Assembly (NCBI GenBank): GCA_022836615.1
Contig: MU405222.1
Location: 248,001-312,000 of the forward strand
DNA: 64,000 nucleotides
Direction of reading: 5' to 3'
Origin: Annulohypoxylon bovei var. microspora
Taxonomy: Eukaryota > Ascomycota > Sordariomycetes > Xylariales > Hypoxylaceae
Shown: piece after piece, positions 10,713-21,451 of the stretch
Layout: each line of letters starts with the position of its first letter
Numbering within the stretch: position 1 is the first letter of the stretch
Position numbers and translations under genes: made by a program
The notes under the pieces: generated by a model
Database searches by the model: none
What the model was told of the DNA's origin: nothing
What the model saw: only the letters and a program-made list of their open reading frames with translations

Positions 10713-12930
10713 GCGCTCTCAGCAACGTGGAGGAAGGATAATGGGAAGTTTCTTATAATGACGCGCCGGCACATGGCGCGAGTCTTTAATGCTTATACGA
10801 TGGAGGAGCAGGCCGGCTACCAAACATAGGAGCCTGCCGAGATGGGGCGCTGCAAACACCGGGGCAGTTTTTCAAGAAACAACAGAAAAAGGAAGGCGAA
10901 GCACTCGGGACGAAACGGGCGGAGGCCTCGGTAGCTCTCACAGTGCCGTACCGCCCAGTTTAGACAATATATCTCGTTTGTGTCGTTGTCAATCTCTCGG
11001 TGTTGCAGCTCGCGCCCCATTTGTATGTAATTTATTATCACCCCTAGTCGCGCCAAACACACAACCAAGGACCTTCGGATCCCGCCGCCTGTACATAGAT
11101 ACCTATACAAAACTCGTCAGGAGAGACAGACCAGGCGTCAAGGGAGAAAAAGGAACAGAAGTTCAAGACGGAGGCGAAACGGACCGGAGTACGGGGACAA
11201 CACTTTTTTTTCTTCTTCTCACGCATTATTCCTCTTTATATTTTTCTATACTTAATTCTTTTTTTCTTTAAGAGTAATAGGAAGGGGCACCGCAGGAGAT
11301 GGTGGGAGGTGCTTCAGAGGTGGCGATACCCAATAGCGCGGACTAGAAGGTGGATGGCTCTATCTCGTAGCGAGTAGAGAGAATTAGGAATTCAAGACAT
11401 TTCAAATTCAGCTTCTGGTTTTTTTGGCTTGGTTGTATGTAAAAGTGAATTGTAGCTCGCTGGCTCGAGATTAGTTTACGTATGTGTAATAGAACTTCTG
11501 TGTGGTTCGATCATTGGGATTTCTACACGTGTTGTTGTGAAAAGTGTGCTAGCTAGTGCTTGTTCATAAGAAGGGATCCCTAGCTCTATCAGGACAGGAT
11601 TTAGGAAAGGGAAAATGAGTGACCTGTTCACTAGCATGATGCGATGAAGAATAGACTCTATAGGTAGGCATTGATATTTACTTATAATGAAGAGTTTCCT
11701 CGAGTTTATATGCAATAACCCTGGATGGATATGGTTTTTTTTCTCGCTTGGGCAAGCTGTACTGTTGACGAGCCATGAAGATTTTGTATGAAATACGAAT
11801 CGTACCATCACCCCAAGTATATGTAACCAACAACTATGAGAAACAAGTTTTCTTACATTGCTTTCGACATGTAAATATTTCTATGGAATGTACCTAATCA
11901 ATAATATAGAACTTCATTTCATATCTTAAACCAACCTAGAAATTGTACGTATCGGCGTTTTGTAACCGAGTGTGGTGTTGCAAACATCCCCTAAACCAGC
12001 TCACAACATTCATGGACTCCTTTTGAGCCTTGGTATCAAAGTCATACAAGTGCACTACTTATATTATATATAAAAAGGTCCAAATTTTATTTATATACAT
12101 TATGTTATTGTATACCTAAGGATCCTCCTTCCTCAAGTAGGTACTTGTGCCTATTTCCCATCAATACGACTAACTACCTACCTAATAACCTAGTACCTTC
12201 CCATGCTTTAATCTCTCACTTTCAACGCAATCGACCTTGTCCCAGAGCTAATCAGCTCTACCCTCCCATAAATATTTTAAATGTTCATTTCTTGACCTCC
12301 AACTTTTTTTTACAATAAAATGTTTAAAGAATTGAGGCTTAGGGGATCCCCGTCGACCACTCCTTCAACATAACCAATATCCAACATGGTATGTAATTTC
12401 TGTGTGGAAATACTCCTATACTTCTCTGTAATATCACTCATACATTACGTCTCTTACTATGATGAAACATATACGCTATCTTGAGGCTTTACCAATTAGT
12501 CAATGATACGAAAGCGAAAATCTGAAGCGAGGCTTTCCTTTCTTATCATTCTCCAGCTGCTGGTATCATAGTGCTTTGCTGACTACGAGTATAAAAGGTT
12601 TAAAGGCTTAGAGAAGTCGATTTCTTTCATGCTTAGCGAGAAACTCGGACGAAATTCCAAGCGAAGTGGTGATAAACATCATAGCGGGCAGGATAGGAGA
12701 AGGCCTTCCTATGATATCAAGTAACACTTGATTAAAATCGCCTTTGCCGAGATAAATTTCTGTTTATTATTTCTTTAAACTATTTTTACCCTTCCTCTTT
12801 TAAAAATCCGATTCTGTGGATGATCAACGTCCTTTCAATGAGGATAAATCCATCAAATTTGACTACAGAAGTCATAATCATGCCTAATAGAGATAAGTAT
12901 ACAATAATATGACCTATACATCTTCTTCAT
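10713..12930. other. Convergent 3' region between rds1-like and HAD genes
   Basis: 2.2 kb between two convergent stop codons, longer than needed for two 3' UTRs. It is AT-rich, with CCTAGGTA-type motifs around 12115-12200. An ATG in good context followed at once by a GTATGT donor (12386-12394) and a plus-strand TATAAAAGG at about 12592 hint at a small transcript, but I could not build a convincing protein from it. Confidence 0.45.
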
Positions 12931-14020
12931 CTAATAATCATAAAATCCTTTACCACTCTTCTTCCCTAGCCAGCCAGCATCTACCATCTTGGTGAGTAGC
13001 ACACTTGGCCGGTACTTAGAGTCCCCCGTTTCTTGGTGAAGAACCTTCATGATAGATAGACATGTATCGAGCCCTATAAAGTCGGCAAGCTGAAGGGGCC
13101 CCATCGGCACATTAGTACCGTTCTTCATGATGGCGTCAATGGAGTCTCGGTCTCCGACACCGGTCTCCAGACATATTACAGCCTCATTGATATACGGCAT
13201 CAGTATTCGGTTAGCCAAGAACCCCGGAGAATCTGCAGACACCGAGGGGATCTTCCCCATAGCCTTGCAGAAAGCGACTGCGGTATCGAGTGTCTCCGCA
13301 CTTGTCTGTAGTCCGCTGATAATCTCGACGCCCTTCTGTATGGGTACGGGGTTCATGAAGTGAGTCGATACCACGCGAGAGCTCGCCGACGTATCCCTAG
13401 GATCCTTAGTAGTCGCAGCCGCGATCTTGGTGATCGAGATGGAAGACGTGTTAGTTGCTAAGATAGTGTGCTTCGCACAGACTTCCGCTAACTTGGCGAA
13501 TATGTCAAACTTCAGTTGGGGAATCTCCGGCACGGCCTCAATTACAAAATCAACACCCGAGAGCTCTTCAATAGCTGTGGTAGGTGTGAGTAAAGCTCTC
13601 GCCGCATCCGCTTGCTCCTGCGTGATTCGCGATTTTGACACATCTTTGGATAAGAGCTTCTCTGAATAGTGGGATGAGTATGTTTAATTGAAGCTGAGAA
13701 ACTAAACGATCGGAAATCAAACGAACCTGCAAATGACATTCCTTTATCAAGAGATGCCTGGGATGAGTCGACAAGTGTTACGGAAACACCAGCTCTCTGT
13801 GCCGCAACCAAAGCAATACCTAGTCCCTAAGGTAGAGGTGTGAGTTGAATTGAGTTGTGATAGCTTCAAATCACATGTGAAATTGGTAGCTTACCATTTG
13901 ACCTGCACCCAAGACGCCTAGACTCTTAACCTCAGCTGTATATCGAGCAGAGCTAGAGCTAAAGTGCCTAATTTGACGGCCGAGCTGTAAAGCTCTTATT
14001 CTTCCAATTGTGCTTGCCAT
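12931..14020 (-). CDS. 3-hydroxyacyl/3-hydroxybutyryl-CoA dehydrogenase, mitochondrial
   Basis: Exons (minus) are 13895-14020, 13727-13826 and 12931-13661, giving 318 residues, the usual length for single-domain short-chain 3-hydroxyacyl-CoA dehydrogenases. The enzyme oxidises (S)-3-hydroxyacyl-CoA with NAD. The Rossmann loop GAGQMG (residues 38-43) is interrupted exactly after its Met by intron 1. Catalytic positions expected for the family are visible: Ser in NTSSI, His in THFMNP, and Asn in FLANRI. The C-terminal domain has GPLQLADFIGLDT and ends KSGKGFYDY. The first 30 residues are rich in Arg, Ser, Gln and lack acids, as in a mitochondrial presequence, and there is no peroxisomal SKL-type end, so I infer mitochondrial beta-oxidation or ketone/branched-chain breakdown. 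It is divergently transcribed from TOF1 across 364 bp. Confidence 0.9.
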
Positions 14021-14384
14021 TATGCTATATCTAGAATACAACTCACTCAATTATCGAAGGAATGAAGGTGGATGAGATTACAAGTTCCAGTTAAGGGCCG
14101 GGCGGTTGCCGGATAGCCTCGGGATACGGATATATATGGGCCCACTGTTCTTCTGTTTTAGCTTATGTCATCTCACACGCTATGCACGGACCATACACCT
14201 ACCTGAATATGGTATCCACTTAATTAAATGGGTCTTCGCGCGTCGATCTGTAAATTGAAGACGCGTTTGTCGCGTTTTCAATTTATACCAATTCGATTAG
14301 CCCCTCTAGTATTAATGATTGTCCAAGACAAGACTGAACCACGGAGAGAACTCTGGCGTAGGAAAATAATTCCTCGCTGCAAAC
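14021..14384. promoter_or_regulatory. Divergent promoter between HAD gene and TOF1
   Basis: This 364-bp gap separates the start codons of two genes reading outward, so it must contain both promoters and leaders. It contains CGCG-bearing repeats near 14237-14275 (GACGCG, GTCGCG), resembling MluI cell-cycle-box cores (ACGCG) that would suit a replication gene such as TOF1, but this is only a short-motif match. Confidence 0.5.
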
Positions 14385-17300
14385 ATGGAGCCCTCTGAAG
14401 GTACTACTGATGTAGTGCATCCCGAAGTTCGGGCGCATATCAACAGTCTCGTCTCAGCTGTTAGTTGTTTCCGTCGCACTCTGTTTGCTGGCGACATTAC
14501 TGATCATGATCCTGTAGCTTGGTGGTTTTAGCGCCGACGATGATGGACGATACGTGCTCGGAGACTCCGCCCAGGAGGTCCTAAAGGATATTAAAAAATG
14601 GATTCGATTTTACGACGAGAAGACGAACCGAATGGATGTTGCGCGATGCCTGGCCGAAGCGAATATAGTCGACGGCGACTTGCTGCACATCCTCGCGACC
14701 TGGCCCGAGAATGAGACGGACAATAAGTTCAGGGCGAGAGCTGCTTTGGCCTGCTTTGAGATTATGGTTCCATTGACCTGGCCATTGGAAAGAGATCGTG
14801 ACCAAATGACCGTCAACCACCATCGACACCTTCCGGTACTACAACTCGCCCAACTTGGTTACAAACGTGCTATTATCAACTTCGATGCCGCCCAGATTCT
14901 TCATACTGCCGTACGGATTGCATTGCCTTCTATGGCCTTATCAAGAAGCGATCGATCTGGACGCGACGAAGGGATTATCAAATTGGTCCTACTGTTTCTG
15001 CGGAACATAGCCATGATCTCACCACCTCCAGGCGTCCAATATGATGGAGACGAATCCCAGATATCGCGTTCGGCTCTAATCGATGCGTTTTCCTACCAGG
15101 ATATTCTTATCACCCTCTTGACAATAGCTTCGAACATGGGAGAGGATTTCAACCAGGAAGGTGTCATTGTGATGGAAATCATCTTCCACCTGGTCAAGCG
15201 AGTCGATGTGACCAAGCTATTTATGGATGAGAAGCAGCTTGGTAAGACTAAATCGAACGAACTTACGGCCATGATGAACAAAGAGGCGGCAATGCATCGA
15301 CCATACAACCGAAAAGCTCCGTCTAGACATAATCGATGGGGAACTATGATCTGGGTGGATCGAGGTGACGGCAAGGTTTCAACTGTAACTGGCCAAGATG
15401 CCTTGCTTGATGCGGCAACTAGACAGCATAAGATGGATAATAGCAAGGTATACCGCCCGCCACGGAGAGCTAGGAAGGAGGATATGGAGCCGAAGGATCT
15501 TGGACCCCCAGTGTCACTTAATACTAGGGCACGCCAGCAGCTTAAGGGTTTTGTGGAGGAGTTCCTAGATTCTGGCTTCAACCCCCTTTTCCATCACGTC
15601 CGAAAGAATCTCGATGAGCAAAAGGACTACATTTTCGAATATCACCCCCGGCAGTTTTTCTACCTGGTATCGTGGTTTTTGGAAGCCGAAAGAATGCGGA
15701 AGAAGGTTGCGAAGGACCAGACGAAAGACCGGAAATCAGCTAACGCTGAAGATATCGGGTCATTCAACCTTATTGCTGGGGTCCTCAACCAGCAGACGTT
15801 CATTACGTTGAACAGGGCACTTGGAGACTCACTGGAGAGCAAGCGTTGGCAGGAGTTATATGCCGCTATGCGATGCTTTACGCAAATTCTTCTAACAGTA
15901 CAGGAGATGTCAGAGTCCGGGAACGAAGAAGATGAAGAGATCGCAGAAAATATTCTTAGTCGTATTTTTTACGAAGACGAAACGCATGACAGAATCGCGA
16001 ATATTGTGAGAGATTATAAGGACCAAGGTTTTGAATACCTTGATGCCTCCACCGAACTTACACACACTTACCTCCGCGTTTTGGAAGCATACTCGAAACA
16101 GAATATGGATATGCAAGTGCGATCACGACGGCGAGTCCGGAAGAAGAAGAAGGCCGTAGAAGCTACCGGCGAGGATGAGGAGAATCCTGTAGAGGAGGGA
16201 GATGATTCAGAGAACGACCAGGCAAATGCAGAGCGAACATCACGCGAGCGGAAATTCGACTTCAATCGCTTTGTGAACCGTTTTACGCCCCAAGGCGTAG
16301 TGGATACGTTCGTCAAATTCACTAAATACTACCAGGACCTAGACGATACCCAACTGAAGCGAGCGCACCGCTACTTCTACCGTATAGCTTTCAAGCAGAA
16401 CATGAGTGTCATGCTTTTCCGCGTTGACATTATACAACTATTTTATAGCATGATCAAAGGCCAGGAACCCCTAGACAAGGGCTCCCCGATGTACAAGGAA
16501 TGGGAGGAGCTAGTGAAGCAGATTCTCAAGAAGTGCATTCGCAAGGTCGAGGAACGGCCCCAGTTAATCATCGAAATGTTGTTCTCGAAGATCAACGCAA
16601 CGGCACATTACCTGGAGTATGGATACGAGAAGCAGACTCTATCTACCTCGCAATCTAAACCGGCGGCCGAGTTGGAGTTCCGACATTTCGTAGAGCGAGA
16701 TCAACAGATTGCTACCGCCGTTGGTGTTTTGTTGGATAAGAATTTGGCCGACCACGTCAATTGGATTAAAGGTCAGCTATCCGCTGCAGAAACCGAAAGG
16801 AGAGCCTGGGAAGGGGCAGAGAAGGCGATGCTATCTGTAGAAGCGCCGCCAGTAGAAGAGGGTGAGACAAGGGATGTGAATGAGGGCGAGAAGGGGGGCG
16901 AGAACGAAAATGAACAGCGAAATGAGGAGGGTCCGCTAACTAAAGAACCCCCTGTCATTTGTAAGTCTCCTTACTCGATCGCCAATGGATTGCTACTAAT
17001 AATACCTAGCTGTACGAACGGACAATGATGCTCGCCGCGTTGCCATGTTTAAAAACTCCCACCTCCGACTCCTCATGAAGCTTGTCGGTTTCGAACGCCT
17101 CGTCCCGAATATCGACGAGACGCCCGAATCCGCCTGGATTATCCCATCACACCTGACACCCGATCAACTGAAGGAATCTGTGGATTTAATCAACAAGGCC
17201 GAGTTCAACCCGCCGACGTTCGAAGACGGCAAGCTAGCCGAGGACCAGCTAAGAAGGAAAACCGCGCCACGAAAGAAGGCCGTCTTTGACGATGACGACG

Positions 17301-18043
17301 GTATCATGGATGACGAGGATGAAATCCTCTTCCCGGCAGGTGGCCCGACCACGCGGAAGGTCGCGGACGAACACCTAGACAAGCCGAAGAAGACGCGACG
17401 CCGCCGTCGCAAGGGTAGCGAGGCGCCCGAGCTCGACGAGGACGAACTAGAGGAGAAGGAGCGGGCGCGCAGGGAGCGCGAGAAAGCTAAGGCGCTCCGA
17501 TTCAAGAGCGAGCTGTACGTGCACGCGAGCGACGACGAATCGGACGACGAAGATGGGGCCAAGTGGGCCGAATTCTACGCCAATGAGGAGCGCATCCGCC
17601 AGCGGCAGCAGAAACATGCGGCGCAGAGCGGGGCCTTCGGCATCACGACCTCGGCGGCGGCGGTGGAGCCCGTGAAGGCGAAGATCGCGGAGAAGAGGAA
17701 AGCGAGAGTGCTGGTGGAGAGCGATAGTGACAATGATGACGATCTTGTGTTTTCGAAGGAGTCGGATGATGATGATGATGATGTGTCGAGTCATAGTCGG
17801 GTGAAGGGGGCTAAAGACGACGAGGACGAGGGCGAGGATGCGACGGATGATACGCCGCTGTCTAGCCCGCGTGTTGGTGAGGCGAGTGCGAAGAGGAGAC
17901 GGTTGTCCAAGGAGCCGTCTGTTGCGATCGCCGAGGAAGAGGATGTCGACATGGAGGATGCGGATGATGACGAGCCTGCTTCGAAAGCACCTACGAGGCG
18001 GCGGAGAGCCGGGTTTGTTGTGGATAGTAGTGATGAGGAGTAA
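14385..18043 (+). CDS. TOF1: Tof1/Swi1 (Timeless) replication fork protection protein
   Basis: Exons are 14385-14459, 14518-16960 and 17010-18043, giving 1,183 residues, normal for the family. The small first exon (25 codons) joins to give [20 protein letters not shown], the conserved start of the TIMELESS domain, which runs to about residue 300. The middle carries Tof1-type helical repeats ([34 protein letters not shown]). The C-terminal third is a disordered, very acidic and basic tail with Asp/Glu runs, including a GATGAT microsatellite near 17768, and ends [10 protein letters not shown]. Known role: with Csm3/Tipin it forms the fork protection complex that stabilises stalled forks, recruits topoisomerase I and relays the S-phase checkpoint. 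Exon 3 is markedly more GC-rich at third positions than exon 2. Confidence 0.95.
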
Positions 18044-18384
18044 CGACTACGGCTACCTAGGGAATAATGCATGGTTTTGGCGTCTGGCGTGCTTGGGGAT
18101 AGGGTAATGAAGGAGACTTGTATTCATGGCCTTGATTCAAGCACAGGTTTGGAAATAATAACCATGTGCAGCAATTGTGTTAATAAGGAGCGACTAGGTT
18201 TATTCCGTTGATACCTCCGTCAAACTGATTTAACTATCTACAAGAACATCGAACATAAAAACGCAAAATGAATTCGTGGATAATATTGTCCAACTCCGCC
18301 GTCATAATTCAAACTATTCAAAACTAATACACCCCAACAACCTTAATAGGAATTCGTCCCACGTGCAAGCGGTAGAGAACCCAA
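18044..18384. other. Convergent 3' gap between TOF1 and metallothionein
   Basis: 341 bp between the TOF1 stop and the stop of the minus-strand metallothionein. It is AT-rich and should contain both polyadenylation regions. Nothing else is apparent. Confidence 0.5.
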
Positions 18385-18551
18385 TTAATCATTCTTCTAC
18401 CTCGAAGTTAGTACATACGAGTATGCGCAGAACAAGGGAAGGGGAATATCTGACTAACAGGGCAGTTGGTGCAGCCGCAGTTCTGCTCGCACTTACACGT
18501 GCCCGAGCTTGCGCAGGTACAGGCGCCGGCGGAGTTGCAGTTGCAGCCCAT
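18385..18551 (-). CDS. Metallothionein, 34 residues, one intron
   Basis: The ATG at 18551-18549 opens MGCNCNSAGACTC and continues for 31 codons to a GTTAGT donor. The 62-nt intron 18397-18458 has a textbook TACTAAC branch point and ends GGTAG; the second exon (18385-18396) adds Lys-Asn-Asp and TAA. The 34-residue protein has nine cysteines (3, 5, 11, 13, 19, 21, 25, 27, 30), eight of them in four CxC pairs, with no aromatic residues, His or Met besides the start. This is the signature of small fungal class I metallothioneins that buffer copper, zinc or cadmium in the cytosol. Without splicing the frame reads on into non-conserved sequence. A TATAAATAA lies about 165 bp upstream. Which metal it prefers cannot be read from the sequence. 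Confidence 0.85.
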
Positions 18552-19424
18552 CGTGTATGATTTAGAGAACGTTATAGGTTACGACTAGTTGTAATCTAGA
18601 GCAGGTATGTTGCAATGGCTCAGGGTAGTTGTTGATTGGCTGGCTGTGATCGAAACGGGCAATTGAGGGTTGTCCAGCAAGGTGCTTTTCGGCCATCAGG
18701 GTAGGAAAAGGGGGTTATTTATACGCTTCGACAAAGACTTGATCTTTAGGCTCTTGTGGTTACTTATTGGAAGTACCTGACTTTACTTAGGTACTGCCTT
18801 GGTACGTAAATAGACTGGATAGACCGGAATGGGTCGTGGGGTAAGTTCTTTGTGTCGATGAAAGATCTCTGACGACATTATACGCGATAGTCGCGCAAAA
18901 GAGACGTCAGCGGTTCCAGTTCTACGGCTGTTGAGCGGTTGATGGACAAGAGGGGAGGGGATGATGGCCCTTTTTAGTCAAAGGATCAGCTAGTGCTGAC
19001 CTGTTACCTAAAGGCTTTATGATCTACCAGGTGCTGTATAACGTGGCTAGAGTATTCATTATGCATTATGATTTCGGTCACGAGACGTTTATACATAACA
19101 TCTTGCAAGACTAGAGAGATTATTTCAAACTTCATCGTGTTCAAAACAATGGCTATGCTAAAACACTACTTAATCATATTACCCACATCAAAGGCTCATA
19201 TCTGTAGTAGCGTCGCTCGTCACTTATAGTTAGTTAGATATCGTTGGACGCCGGATTCCGTCCGGCTAACCACCATCCTCTCGTATATATTTCATACCAC
19301 TAGTAATTCAGCTTCAGCAAGATAAGCCACCTCGAAATAATTGATATATAAAAACATGTTTCGTCGCCTCCGCCGACTGACTGCCGTCTTCGGGGGTGTC
19401 GTTTTTTTTCTTCTTTTTGCTTCC
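18552..19424. other. Metallothionein promoter and FDH 3' region
   Basis: 873 bp carrying the metallothionein upstream region at its left end and the formate dehydrogenase 3' UTR at its right end. Apart from the TATA element annotated separately I see no clear site; I did not find a convincing set of copper-factor (GCTG-type) elements by eye. Confidence 0.45.
18715..18723 (-). promoter_or_regulatory. TATA box of the metallothionein gene
   Basis: On the minus strand this reads TATAAATAA, 164-172 bp before the start codon. Strongly induced fungal genes such as metallothioneins usually have a TATA element, and the spacing implies a leader of roughly 100-130 nt. No mapped transcript supports this yet. 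Confidence 0.5.
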
Positions 19425-21451
19425 TTACGCCTTGCTGCGCTGGCCGTAGGCCTTGGTGACGTAGTCGCCGTCCTTGACGATGAGGTCCTCGGGCCGGTAG
19501 TCGTGCTTGCCGGTCAGGTAGGACTCGAGGATGGCCTTGGTGCCCTCGGCGTAGCGCTTCTGCGCGTCGATGGAGGTGCCCGACATGTGCGGCACCATGG
19601 CGTTGCCGCCGCCGAACGGGTTCTTGGCGTAGCGCAGCGGGTGGTCCTTGGGCGCCGGCTGCGGGAACCACACGTCGCCGCCGTAGCCGCGCAGGTGGCC
19701 CGTCTTGAGCGCGTCGGCGACGTCCTCCTTGACGACGATGGCGCCGCGCGCGGTGTTGACTAGCCAGGAGCCTGGGGTGTGTGTGTTAGTTATAGTCTCT
19801 CGCAAATTGAGGGATGTATGCTGTAGGTAGGATAGGATTGATATGCTGTTGAACTCACCAGGCTTCATCTTGGCGATGAGGTCCTTGTTGAACAGGCCGC
19901 GGGTCTTCTCGTGCAGGGGGCAGTTGATGGTGACGACGTCGCACTGGGCGAGCATCTCCTCGAGGCTGTCGACGCGGCGGGCGCCGATCTCCTTCTCGAC
20001 CTCGGGCTTGAGGGGCTGGTAGTCGTAGTACAGGAGCTCCTTGCAGTCGAAGGCCTTGAGGCGGCGCAGGACGCGCTCGCCGATGCGGCCGACGGCGACG
20101 GTGCCGACGACCTTGCCCTCGAGGTCGTACTCGTTCTTCGCGGCGGCGGCCACGTCCCACTCGCCAGCCTCGATCTGCTCGTGCGCCGGCACGAAGTTGC
20201 GGACCAAGACGAGGATCGTCATCACGACGTGCTCGGCCACGGACACGACGTTGGAGCCCGTCACCTCGGCGACCGTCACGCCGCCGTTCGTCGCGTTCGC
20301 CGCGTTCAGGTCCACGTGATCAGACCCGATGCCTGCCGTGATGGCGAGCTTCAGGTTCTTGGCCTTGGCTAGCCGCTCCGCGGTCAGGTAGCCGGGGTGG
20401 AAGCTGGGGGTGTGTTAGTCCGGGTCATTGTCTTCCCGCCCATCTTCCGCTCCGCCTATGCACGCTCGGGATACCCGGCCAGCATACTCGGGATATCCGG
20501 GTTATGGGGGTAGTAGGAGGGGATTGGATATAATAACGTACGGAGTGGTAATGATGATCTCAGCGTCTACGAGTTCCTTGTCGAAGGTGGAGTTCTCTCC
20601 CTCCTTGTCGGACGTGGTAACGAGGGTGTGACCTTGGTCTTCGAGCCATTTTCGGATGCCTAGTTCGTTCTCGGTCGTTCCTAGTAGCTCGGGCACCTGC
20701 AATTGGGTGGAAGAAAGATAAATTAGTTCATGTAAGTTCGGAAAGTGGAGAGGGAAACTCGTGATGCGACTTTGGGGTCAAGGGGTATGGGTATAGGTAA
20801 TAGGGTGTTTGCTTTCTTTGCCAATTACCCCACATTTCCTCTCTTCTATTGCTTTGCTTCCCTTTCCCCTCGATACTATCTCAACCCCCTGCCCCTCCCC
20901 CCTTTTCCCCTCTCCCTTTCGACCATTACATCTGCCGCCACATCCAGTTACCAAAGCAGACCATTGCATGCACGTTTCAGCCAATTACGCGTCGGGTCTC
21001 TTCCATTGGACAAACCAACCTGCTTATGGCAAGAAACGGCATTGAGGGGAGACGGCAGAGGCTAAGGAGCTGGAAGTGGAGACCAAAAAAAAGGAAATTA
21101 AGAAAAGAAGCAAAACCATCATGTAGGTAAGGAATCGTGTTTAATAGGTGTTTTTCTTTCTCTTTTCTTTTTGCTTACCTGTTGAGCGTGGATACCTCCA
21201 TCGTATAGGACGGCTAGAACTTTGACCTTTTCACGTTTCGTAGTTAGTAGACGTGTCGTAGCGGGGATTCGTGGTGAGGGAGGGTGGAATAGAGGACTCT
21301 TAGACGCCGGGATGGAGCGTGACGTCAGGCCAGCGCCCAGAGGTCGACCATTGCTAACAGAACGAGCTGCTGCCGTGGTGGCTGTAGAGAATGCCCTCGC
21401 GGAGATGGGACGAGTGCAGCAGGATGAGAGGGAGCGAGTTAATAATACCAT
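19425..21451 (-). CDS. FDH1: NAD-dependent formate dehydrogenase, mitochondrial form
   Basis: Exons (minus) are 21179-21451, 20542-20696, 19859-20403 and 19425-19771, encoding 439 residues. The enzyme oxidises formate to CO2 with NAD. Exon 1 begins with about 70 residues rich in Arg, Ser, Ala, Thr ([15 protein letters not shown]), a mitochondrial presequence, then the first beta strand [12 protein letters not shown]. Hallmarks of the D-2-hydroxyacid dehydrogenase fold follow: substrate-side [27 protein letters not shown]-binding [15 protein letters not shown] with the catalytic Arg, and PHMSGTS with the catalytic His. The NAD loop has Ala where the first Gly of GxGxxG is expected, as I recall for other fungal FDHs. 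Intron 1 is unusually long (482 nt). There is no in-frame Met after the presequence, so a cytosolic isoform from an internal start looks unlikely. Exons 3 and 4 are very GC-rich. Confidence 0.93.

Noticed and set aside
10789..11271. 160-codon frame after the ferritin-like gene
   Set aside because: No recognisable protein features; it lies in the 3' region and ends in a poly-T tract translated as Phe/Leu.
12690..12712. Imperfect palindrome around AAGGCCTT as a terminator or element end
   Set aside because: It is a single short palindrome with no flanking duplication; hairpin terminators are not used by RNA polymerase II genes.
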